A DNA stretch of 64,000 nt from assembly GCF_000224145.3 (NCBI RefSeq), contig NC_020173.2:3690067-3754066 (forward strand), given 5' to 3'. Both the position numbers and the translations under genes were made by a program. This DNA is from Ciona intestinalis. Taxonomy: Eukaryota; Chordata; Ascidiacea; Phlebobranchia; Cionidae. Every line of letters begins with the position of its first letter. Positions within the stretch are counted from its first letter, which is position 1. The notes beneath the pieces were generated by a model. The model saw only the letters and a program-made list of their open reading frames with translations, was not told where the DNA came from and ran no database searches. Below are positions 34,306 through 44,045 of the stretch, in pieces.

Positions 34306-34440
34306 AAAAATAAATAAATAAATAAAGATAATATAAAAATGTTAATACGTTTATTTTTTACAGACTCTTATAGATGGAAAGGTATTCTTGATATAAAGAA
34401 TTAAGTGAAGGAATTTAGAGTAGCGCTGGCCTCTGTAATA

Positions 34441-37400
34441 ATGAGGAGAAATTGTATCTTGAAACTGTTACTTGGACTCACCGTGTTTGGAAACACGCAT
34501 GGTGTTCTGTACCCGTATGGGCCCGAAAATGGCGACGGTATAGCAGACTGTGGAAGATGGAACCTTGGATCTGTAAAAATTCCCTTGAATGATCCGATTC
34601 CTTTCTTTGGGGGTCCCCCGTTAGCGGATGTTTGGGTAAGCGGATAATAGAATACAGATTTCAGTTGTATAGTAGTGTGGGAAAAGACAAGTCCATTATT
34701 ATTATTAACTTATTTTGTTATAAACAATTAACAGCGGTCTATGGGAGTAGTGGGGACGTGGTTTTACAATTCTTTGAGTGTTCTTTGTTCACGACAAAAA
34801 GGGACAGAAAAATTGAATGAAAAGAAGTCCCATCTTTCCCCACTCGAATATAAGTAACTTTGAGGGTGATTAACATTTAAGATTGATTTGCCTAAGTGTA
34901 AATATGACTGTATGAGTGTTATATTAGGCATAATTTTGTAAAATGCAAGAGGTTACATACACAGTTATTTGTGAAAATATTAGGTATTGGTTACTAATAT
35001 AAAAAATTATCAGAAAATATACACATGGGGTAACTTGTAAGCGGGCAAGATAGTAGTGAAACAGAACCTTTGCGTAAATACTTTCGTTTCCGTATTGTTT
35101 TGTTGCCAACTTTCATCTCTTCATTGTTTTATTCAGTTTGATATGCACAAATTTGAATTATCTCTTTATTTTTTTCAGATTTCAACATTTGGTGCCTTGT
35201 CGCCCAACAAAATAAAAGACCATCGTGTAAACCAGATTCTCAACAACACCATTCTTGCTCCCTTTTTTGTCTCCTCCCAACCCGGTGGTGAAGGAATCAT
35301 TCATCATCGACAAGTTTGTGGAAATGATCCGCTGTTGATGCAAATCTCAATCGACGTAGCAAGGTCAAGAAACGTACCGAATGTTAATTTTGCGCCAAAT
35401 TGTGCACTCGTGGTGACTTGGAGCAAAGTGTCCTCACTGGATGATTCAGACCAGGTGAATATTTTACATTTGTGGTTGTTTTCATTGAGTTTAATTTAAC
35501 TTAGTCATCCTCACATGGCATGGCAATGGTAGTTGTTATAACGCAGGTGTTTTGTTTCATACACATCATGCCAGCTTACAAGTTACCAAATGTGTAACTT
35601 TGTGGGTGAAAGTTTATGACAATTTAGACAATCATAGGAAACCACTTGGTTGGAGCAATTAAGAACACACTCCTACAATAGTTACAGCATCAAGTATTCA
35701 ACCTGCTGTAGTTACTCTATATTTAAATTTTAATCCAAAATTTTTAATATTTTTAGACCAACACTTTCCAAGCAGTAATTGCCTCAGATGGTGAGAAGAG
35801 TTATGCGATATACAACTACCCACGTAATATTACTTGGATAACTGGGAACAACAGACCTGCCGTGGCTGGTGTGTTTGTCTCAGGTGACCTAATGTCAAGT
35901 TGTGAAGTTCACCTGCCTGGTTCTGAAACACCAATGGTGAGTACAGGGTTTTAATATTTATTGAATTGCTCTAATTGCTGAAAAAGCTGGGTTTTGACCA
36001 AATTGTGATAGCTTTTTAGAGGTTTATTTAAATTGAAATCCCTAAAAGGCTATGTGTGAACTAGTTGTATCGTTCAGTGGCTCCCACAATGTGTTCCAAG
36101 CTGGACTGTAACAAATTTGCAATGGATTTTTTGCAGATTTTTTTTAATTGAAATGCTTTAAAAGGTATGATTATGCTTAAACTAGTTGTATAGTTAAGCG
36201 GTTCCTAAATGTGCACCACACATTATGGCACCCCATTGTTCTAACACTGATTTACTATTAGTTTCTGTGAATTCTGTGACTGATTTAATTCGAAACTAAA
36301 AATCGGTAACAGCTAATTTTTTTGTTTAAATTTCATAATGGGTGTCAGGGTAATGAGCCAACTGTGGCCTAAGTTTCAGGTCATATGACGTGCCCCGCTG
36401 TACGACCTTACCCACATAGAATAAAATAAAAATAAATGTTTATTGATTTGGCTGTAATTTTAATTTCTTGTTAAAATTTTCAGGTTCAAAACTTAGGCAC
36501 AAACACATGGGTAAATGGTGTTCGTGGTAGATATGTATTGGACATATCAAGTCCATTGAAGTGCTCGTCTAAATTTAGTAAGTTACATTTCTGGTTGTTA
36601 TGGTAGTATGTAAAAATGACATATTTAGTCTTTTTTATTCATTTTTTATGTGGTGGTTGTGCTTTTTTTGTATCAGGTCAGAAGCAATGTTATAGCTTAA
36701 CCGTCATAAAAAGTGTTTAATGTGGTAAATGCAATACTACACTTAGGCTTTGCTTGTTTGTATAGACACCTAATAGCAGAGTAAAAACTTGACTGACAAA
36801 TGCTTACTGCTTTTATTCACATTAGAACACTTTATGTTTCTTGTGTTTTAAAAGCTGTATAGGCATTTGACTCCAGGTATCCATAACTTTTCGCTTATGT
36901 CTATAAATACACTATGTTCCTTTAATTTATATTATATGCTTTTTTTTTTACAGTTTCCCCATGTGGCAACCTAACTGAGGACCGTGGGACATCTGAAGGT
37001 TACTTTCAATACACAGAAGATGGGACAGGCCGTTTTTTCAGGAGGTTTACTTGTAATGTCGGTTTCTACTTATCTCCTGACACCAACACACGAGATGTGG
37101 ATTGTGTGTATGATCCTGATTATTACACTTATGAGTGGGAGGAATTGCCTAATGGTTGTCTAGGTATGGACTTGTTTATTCCGCTCTTAATTTTAGTTTA
37201 CATTATTTCCAAAAAAGTTATTTCTTTTCGTTTTAAATCTTTGCTACCGTAATCGAGGAGACAAATGAAAGTTATTATAGTAGGGTGGAGGAAGATGAGA
37301 CACTTTTTTATTCTATTTTTTAGTCTCATTTTGTAATAAACAAAGAGCATTCAAGGAATTATGAAACCGTATCCTCACGCCTCCTATGGAACGTTGTTAA

Positions 37401-39693
37401 TTGTTTAAAACACAATCAGGATATTTAAATATTACGTGCCAAAGGTGTACCGTTTTCCCCACTCTAATAATAACTTTTATTTGCCTCTTCGATTACGGTA
37501 CTGAAGATTACAGAGTATTTAAATTGGAAAAAATACCTTTTCAGGTAAAAATGTAAATTTGATTGCGCTAATACTTATATTAGTTATATATTAGTAAACC
37601 TATGCACTAATGATGTATTGCCTTGTAAAAAAAATACTTTTTTTTTAAATTTTAATGTTGTAGATCTGAATGCAACACGGAGACTACAGACTTCACTGGA
37701 AGTCTCAAGATTCAACAACACCGACCTGTTGTCCTGGTACGATGATCCAACAACTCTGCAAACATTGTTGCAAGACTACTTACCTGAATCAGTGAGTTAG
37801 CTAACTATGTTTTGTGTATACTTTGGGAATTATTCATTAAAAAAAGTACAATGTGTTTTCTTGGTAATTCCTGTCTCTTTGTTGTTTTAATTGAATCTTA
37901 GCAATTTTAATGGAAGAGATAAATAATGTAATTAGTTATTTTTGCAATGCAGGTCACAAGGAGTTTACCTATTAATATTTTTTGGTTTATTTGCTAGAGG
38001 TTTTCAACCTGAACTGTGTTAATTTTTTTTTTTCATGTTTATAAACGATATGTTTCCATTACAGATAAACCACTTGGTTGAAGTAGCGGGTATAAGAGGG
38101 GTTGTCAATAATGTGGACAGTATTTCTAACTTAACTAGGTGAGTTGACACAATATGTTGATAACTTTAAAACCACTGGGTTGAAGCAATTACTGTCCAAG
38201 TATCTTACCAACGACTCACAGGCCCACATAGTAGCAGCTTCCAGAACACTAAGGCTAAAATGCTTTACCAGTTTTTTGCATGGTTGACAATAGTCAAACC
38301 TATAACAGTCCGCTGGGTTAAAAATATTGCCATTAAGCGTCTTAGGAAACATATACTAAAAATAGTAGCAGCGCCGGGATTCATACCTGGTATCATCTAG
38401 TCTAAACACACACTCTACTAATGGTAATCACTTTACTATGAAAAAAAGTCATCATCTTACTCTCCCCTGCTATGTATTAATATAATACCATATGTTTTAA
38501 TATTCTATGTTTGTAATATCATTTTACAAATATAATTATTACATAACAGAGACGGAAATACAGCAAGTGTAAACGTTAATTTCACGACTTATGTACCAAC
38601 TTACAACAACAAAAGACTGAACGGAGATAAACTAGGACAAGAAATTGAAAACGCTTTACGAAATGATGGTCAAGTAGATCTGGTTTCATACAATCCCTCT
38701 GCAAATACAACAGGTATTATAAAAATAAATTTCACTGTTATAAAACTAATGTTTTCCATGAACACTAATACCTAGACTACATTTATAAATAAATATTAAT
38801 GATATCCTTCAGTTACGAAGCAAGTGGCCAACCAGTGAACCACTGTGCCCATTTTTTTTATTCTAATTGGGTGCAACAGTTTTTAATCGCTGTTTTTTTA
38901 CACTTTTACCCATAGCGTGCTTTAACAACTGTTGTTTTGCCGTTGATTCCCATGATCTTCACTATTGTTTTAGAAAAAATAAATAAAAATTATGTTATAG
39001 TTATTAATTTTATTAAAAAGATCTTAATTAATAAATTGAAATTAAAAAATTGTTGATAAGAAACCAAGAAATTGTTAATGAAATAAAGAAAAAAACTATG
39101 GTATGTTAATTAAATTTAATAAAAATGACTTAATTAATTTTTTTTTCAAGAAATTGTTAATGAATGTCTCCAAAGTTGTTTATGTTGGATGAACTATGAC
39201 CCAGTAAGATGCAAAGCTGGGAAAATAAAACCAGATATTCTTCCTGATGCTTGCTGTGGCTGCCCTGGACAAGCTTATACAAGTTCTTTGAAGGTAAATA
39301 ATCAAAATATAAGTGTATGTAGATACTTTGTTTGGTGTGGTGTCTATGCTTTGTTCATGTTTTGTGCTTTTTGTTTATTTTGTCTATGTTTTTATCCATG
39401 TTTTGTCTATAAAAGTTTTGTTTATATTTCTTTCATGTTTTACCTATGTTTGGTCCAAGTTTTTCCATGATTTACCCGTGATTTTTTTCATGGTTTTGAC
39501 AAAAGCTTACTGTTTTTATTCACATTTTCTGTTACTCGGTGATCATTATTTTTTTGTGATTTTAAATTTTATATTATTTTTTCAGGCGTGTTGCAACAAC
39601 CGTCAAATCTATGACCCAACGAAGTCTGTTTGTTGCGGCCGACATGTCAGGCAAGGATCAAGTTGCCCTCCTTCCAGAAAGTTCCGGAAATAG
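34441..39693 (+). CDS. Secreted NIDO / sushi / Cys-rich extracellular protein
   Basis: Ten exons join in phase: 34441-34635, 35179-35454, 35757-35936, 36484-36577, 36954-37163, 37664-37791, 38065-38138, 38550-38713, 39151-39293 and 39586-39693 (523 aa). Residues 1-21 look like a signal peptide (KLLLGLTVFGNTHG). Next comes a NIDO-like domain at about 35-215, with YPYGPENGD, APFF and TNTFQAVIASDG, as in nidogen and alpha-tectorin. A sushi/CCP-like module follows at about 249-318 (CGNLTEDRG, TCNVGFYLS, W-x-x-LPNGCL). Residues 350-440 could be a SEA-like domain. The end is Cys-rich, with CCGCPG, ACCNNRQIYD and SVCCGRHVRQG, resembling galaxin-type CC motifs. Several N-glycosylation sites are visible. 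The expected role is in extracellular matrix or coat; the exact family is unknown to me. AATAAA lies at 40140-40145. Confidence 0.85.
34669..34850 (-). mobile_element. TA-flanked MITE
   Basis: Left TATAGTAGTGTGGGAAAAGA, right AGAAGTCCCATCTTTCCCCA then CTCGAATATAA. It begins about 33 bp after the exon 1 donor of the NIDO gene. Confidence 0.85.
35505..35725 (-). mobile_element. SINE, near full length
   Basis: Distal block GTTGTTATAACGCAGGTGTT and TTACAAGTTACCAAATGTGT, core CCACTTGGTTGGAGCAATTA and tRNA-like head ACAGCATCAAGTATTCAACC (degraded B box). Intron 2 of the NIDO gene, directly upstream of exon 3. Confidence 0.75.
36345..36420 (-). repeat. GTGAGGTCC-type dispersed repeat, inverted
   Basis: CAGGGTAATGAGCCAACTGT, GGCCTAAGTTTCAGGTCATA, CGCTGTACGACCTTACCCAC, followed by an A-rich tail (AATAAAATAAAAATAAA), which suggests retroposition of this family. 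Confidence 0.65.
36680..36800. repeat. Dispersed repeat family (copy 3 of 3), weak
   Basis: AAGTGTTTAATGTGGTAAAT, GCAATACTACACTTAGGCTT, GACACCTAATAGCAGAGTAA, in the order of 3020-3190. Confidence 0.5.
37277..37470 (+). mobile_element. TA-flanked MITE
   Basis: Left TAGTAGGGTGGAGGAAGATG, right AAAGGTGTACCGTTTTCCCC then ACTCTAATAATA. NIDO gene intron. Confidence 0.85.
38145..38430 (-). mobile_element. SINE-related element, degraded
   Basis: Core words CCACTGGGTTGAAGCAATTA and ATAGTAGCAGC occur, and again ATTGCCATTAAGCGTCTTAG. A tRNA-like stretch GGGATTCATACCTGG sits near 38375. Two family fragments appear joined. Intron of the NIDO gene. Confidence 0.55.
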
Positions 39694-40178
39694 AAATTAT
39701 ATTTCGTTCCACCATTTATTTAGACTGCACTTGCCGGAAAGAATTTTTTCTGCTTCTGTTGCTACCAGGCATAATGCAATGCTGCTATGTAATACATGTT
39801 TTCAATAGCTTCACTGGTAAAAAAGTAAATTATTTTAACAATGTTTTAACTGCCACTTTAAGCCAGATTTTTTTTTAAAATGCCTTTTCAAACATTATTC
39901 TTCCTAAAACTAAAGTGGTATGACAAAATTTTAACTATGACTTGTGGGTAAGTTGTACCTGAACTTCCAGCCAAATTTTTGTATTCTGTTTCAATGTCTT
40001 TGCTTGTATTGAGTATTTATTATGTTTAGCAAGAAAAAATAACTTTAGACAATTTTATCAACTGATATTAATGTTTTACTATCTGCCGTTAAAACTAATG
40101 TGTGTTGTGTATAAATTGCTTAATTATGCACTTATAAAAAATAAATTTAAATATTGAAAACTTGATGGGTGTTTTATG

Positions 40179-41345
40179 ACAGTTCATGACAGATGGACAT
40201 GACATGAGCATATAGATAGAGATGAGCAAAGACATGACATAACGTGACATAGACATGACATAGGCATTGCATAAATATGACACACATGACATAAATATTA
40301 CACACATGACATAAATATGACACACCTGACAAAAGTATGGGGATCTTANNNNNNNNNNNNNNNNNNNNNNNNNNNNNNNNNNNNNNNNNNNNNNNNNNNN
40401 NNNNNNNNNNNNNNNNNNNNNNNNNNNNNNNNNNNNNNNNNNNNNNNNNNNNNNNNNNNNNNNNNNNNNNNNNNNNNNNNNNNNNNNNNNNNNNNNNNNN
40501 NNNNNNNNNNNNNNNNNNNNNNNNNNNNNNNNNNNNNNNNNNNNNNNNNNNNNNNNNNNNNNNNNNNNNNNNNNNNNNNNNNNNNNNNNNNNNNNNNNNN
40601 NNNNNNNNNNNNNNNNNNNNNNNNNNNNNNNNNNNNNNNNNNNNNNNNNNNNNNNNNNNNNNNNNNNNNNNNNNNNNNNNNNNNNNNNNNNNNNNNNNNN
40701 NNNNNNNNNNNNNNNNNNNNNNNNNNNNNNNNNNNNNNNNNNNNNNNNNNNNNNNNNNNNNNNNNNNNNNNNNNNNNNNNNNNNNNNNNNNNNNNNNNNN
40801 NNNNNNNNNNNNNNNNNNNNNNNNNNNNNNNNNNNNNNNNNNNNNNNNAACACACCTGACATAAATCTGACACACATGACATAAATCTGACATAAATATG
40901 ACACACATGACATAAATATGACATAAATATGATACACATGACATTAATATGACATAAATATGACATGACATAAATAAGACATAAATATGACATACATGAC
41001 ACACATGACATAAATATGACACACATGACATAAACATGACACACATGACATAAATATGACACATCTGACATAAATCTGACATAAATATGACATAAACATG
41101 ACACACCTGACAAAAATCTGACACACATGACATAAACATGACATAAATATGACATAAACATGACACACATGACATAAATCTGACACACATGACACACACA
41201 TAAACATGACACACATGACATGAATATAACACACCTGACATAAATCTGACAAACATGACATGAATCTGACATAAATATGACATAAATACGACACACATGA
41301 CATAAATATGACATAAACATGACACACATGACATAAACATGACAC
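40179..41345. repeat. Short-unit tandem array (GACAYAHAT-type) with gap
   Basis: Array of 9-11 bp units: GACACACAT, GACATAAATAT, GACATAAACAT, GACATAAATCT and GACACACCT in irregular order. Each unit starts with GACA. It is AT-rich and strongly purine/pyrimidine biased. The 500-N gap at 40349-40848 lies inside, so the real length is unknown. Long minus-strand open frames through it encode only repeats such as YVMCVIFMSCVS and are a by-product of the missing stop codons. Confidence 0.95.
40349..40848. other. Assembly gap, 500 N
   Basis: Run of exactly 500 N within the tandem array; a round number suggests an estimated or placeholder size. Confidence 0.99.
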
Positions 41346-41856
41346 AACTTTGGCCTGTGCTGGGAACCAGTTTTCTAGGGGAACCAGATTTCTGCGACAC
41401 CGGTTAATGTGTATAGTGTATATCGTGTTTATTGCACAGAAATAAAAAAAAGAATAGAACGCGCATCTCTAATGTCGGCAAAGGAGAGACATGATACCCT
41501 CTCTTTCTTTTGCGGGTCGTTCCCGTTTACTATTGTAATCAATGGAATTGATGGTGTTTTATGTAATTTTTTTTAGTTTTTTGACTTGATTTAAAGTTAT
41601 AGGGTAAAACAACTATTTTCTAATATATATATATTTCTAACAAACCGTTTGTTTAAAGGTTTTTAGTTAAAATTATTAAAAATTAAATTTCCTAAAAAGT
41701 GGTAAACTGTAAGCGTTAACCTACCAAATAACTAAATTGACCTGATAAATTTGAATAGTTGGTGTAGTTTTTAAAATAAACAGCGAAAACCTCCGAAAAC
41801 TACCGTGCGCCTATCTTTTACAATGGAGACCAAGCGAAATGGGGACGGAGTTGGGG

Positions 41857-41864
41857 TCACGTGA
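41857..41864. promoter_or_regulatory. Palindromic E-box TCACGTGA
   Basis: Eight-base palindrome about 115 bp upstream of the METTL6 start. TCACGTGA is a preferred site for MITF/TFE and USF-type bHLH factors. Binding is inference. Confidence 0.35.
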
Positions 41865-41978
41865 ATAGAAAAAAGAATATATCACGGTTTTGGGCAGTTG
41901 TTCTATTTTTTTTATTTCTGTGGTTTATTGTCATGTCTTCATTGTAAAGATATTCTGTAAATCGAGTTTTTATTGAAA

Positions 41979-44014
41979 ATGGAAGACTTCGAAAGTAAAT
42001 CACAATACACTTCTTCACAAGTTCGATCACTTTCAGATGATGAACTGCAAATGTTGGAAAACCAGGTTCGTTTTTCGTTGTTGTAGCAGAGTCACCAGCC
42101 GGCAGTCACCCTTAGTATATTTATACTTAAACTGTATATCTTGGCTTGGTAGCTGAATCATTTTCTAAAAATCCCTCTCAGACGTTTGTGGTATCCTAAA
42201 CAAATACACAGCATTATTCTAAAATTTTAACTAAAATAATGTTATTATTTTTAGAATAAAAGACTGGTCACCGAATTTCGATCACAAAAACTCGAAGTGG
42301 AAGCCAAGAAAATGTGGGATTTATTTTATAAACGTAACACAACTAATTTCTTCAAAGACAGACATTGGACATCGCGGGAATTTGGTGAAATTGAACAAAG
42401 AATACACAATGTATGTTAACAAATGCCTAAAAAAATAAATATTTTACATTACAATACCTTTGGGTTTTAGAACCAACAAACAGTGTTATTAGAAGCTGGC
42501 TGTGGAGTTGGTAATGCTATATTTCCACTTATGGCCCAAGCCAAAGACCTGTTCGTTTATGCTTGCGATTTCTCACCAAGAGCTGTAGAGCTTGTTAAGG
42601 TAACTCATGTTAAATATAAAAGTTTAAACATATACTATGAATGAATTTTATTTGTTTTAATTTTTGATAACACTTATCCCGACCTACTATGAATGAATAT
42701 ACCTGTTTTTAAAGTAGAGAATTTGTATGTCTATTGGCAAGCCATTCTGAAACAAATTTTTATTAACAAAATTACATTTTTAACAACTCATAAACAAGAT
42801 GTATGAATTAGAAAACTGTGTTATAACTTAAATTATCATATCACACACAAATACACAAAAAAATTTACCATACGAGTGCATACTGATACATATATATCAT
42901 ATAACCAGTGCAGTAATTTAAACTGTAACATTTAACATGTACATATTAACATGTATATACACTACATAGTGTAAAAATTTGGACTTTATCTCTCATTGTA
43001 AAATTATAGTTGCATGACAACTATTAACAAGACTCTAAATACATATAATATATAAATATCCACCTTTTATTTCAGGACAACCCTAGTTACTCTGAAACAA
43101 AATGCAAAGCATTCCAATGTGATTTGGGAACAGATCATTTAAGTTACACTATACAAGAAAACAGTGTTGATTTGGTTACTTTGATATTTGTGCTGTCTGC
43201 TATTCATCCAGACAAATTTGAATTTGTTTTAAGAAACATACACAAGGTATAGTTGTTTTCTGTTAGAGTTAGGCCATGGATTTATAACATGAGACAAGAT
43301 ATACATTTCTGACGCTAATGTATATGTATTTTATTGTACAATTTATCAAATACTGCACACAAATTCAATGATGTTTTTATAACAATTTCAATTTTGCCCG
43401 AACTAATTTAAAAACTACAGTAATAATGGTCAATACAATTAGGGTAATGGTACAATTCTGGCATAAATCCTAGGTCCTTGTCATACAACTTCACTTATTT
43501 TGTTTTACAGGTTTTAAAACCAGGTGGTTATTTATTATTTCGTGATTATGGTTTAAATGATTGGGCGATGCTAAGGTTTAACAACGGGAGCAAAATTTCC
43601 GAAAATTTCTATGTGAGGCAAGATGGTACACGTGCCTACTATTTTAAAAAAGGTAAAATGTTCACCAATTAAAAAATAAATTCCGAAAAATAAACTTTTA
43701 TTACGAATTAATAAAAAAATGAATTAAAAAATAATTCTATTTCAAAATTCTATCCAAAAAAAAGTTTATAGTTTGTCTTTTTGGAAGAATTAGAGTCAAT
43801 AAAAAAATGATTAAAAAAAAATTTTAATACAAAATCTATCCAAAATAATTTAAAATTGATCTTTTCAGAAGAATTAGAGTCACTGACTTGTGCATCAGGT
43901 TTCGATGTAGTAAGTAACGAATACGTCATGCGGGAGACAATTAACAAGAAAAAGAATTTGAAAGTCCCGCGAGTATTTCTACAAGGCAAGTACCAGAAGC
44001 CAGCACCTACATAA
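41979..44014 (+). CDS. METTL6: METTL6, tRNA 3-methylcytidine methyltransferase
   Basis: Six exons join in phase: 41979-42065, 42255-42410, 42471-42599, 43076-43246, 43511-43652 and 43869-44014 (276 aa, close to the human length). It transfers a methyl group from S-adenosylmethionine to C32 of tRNA-Ser, working with seryl-tRNA synthetase. Family blocks are very clear: [19 protein letters not shown] at about 46-64, SAM motif [10 protein letters not shown] at about 86-94, [40 protein letters not shown] and [14 protein letters not shown]. The END ends with [12 protein letters not shown] and VPRVFLQGK as in METTL6 rather than METTL2 or METTL8. Only 31 bases separate its stop from the NPRL2 stop on the other strand. 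The first AATAAA after the stop is at 44248, so the mRNA should overlap the whole last NPRL2 exon. Confidence 0.95.
43735..43795 (+). pseudogene. Partial duplicate of METTL6 exon 6 start
   Basis: Intron 5 contains GAAGAATTAGAGTCA at about 43781-43795, identical to the first 15 bases after the real exon 6 acceptor (43868), and both are preceded by a similar stretch (TTCTATCCAAAA / TCTATCCAAAAT). In the duplicate the acceptor CAG is replaced by TGG, so it is no longer a splice site. It looks like a local tandem duplication of about 90 bp. Confidence 0.7.
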
Positions 44015-44045
44015 ACACTGTCAATTCCAAACGAAAACTTCCAGT

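Larger units (their letters stand above)
24778..34440. other. Gene-poor stretch of about 9.7 kb
   Basis: No coding exon could be supported. It lies between the first exon of DIRAS (minus) and the NIDO gene (plus), so it is the shared upstream side of two divergent genes. It holds at least eight MITE copies, SINE fragments, minisatellite units, an 18-20 bp palindrome and a spliced-leader-like word. The rest is AT-rich single-copy DNA. Regulatory DNA is likely here from the geometry, but no specific enhancer is visible. Confidence 0.6.
39694..41978. other. Intergenic region, NIDO gene to METTL6
   Basis: Holds the NIDO gene 3' UTR to the AATAAA at 40140, the tandem array with its gap, and about 600 bp of METTL6 upstream DNA. 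That upstream DNA carries the palindromic E-box TCACGTGA at 41857-41864, about 115 bp before the METTL6 start codon. Confidence 0.7.

Noticed and set aside
40095-41400. Long minus-strand open frames (133-408 codons) across the tandem array
   Set aside because: They translate only the short repeat (YVMCVIFMSCVS-type), run through 500 N, and exist because the repeat units lack stop codons in that frame.
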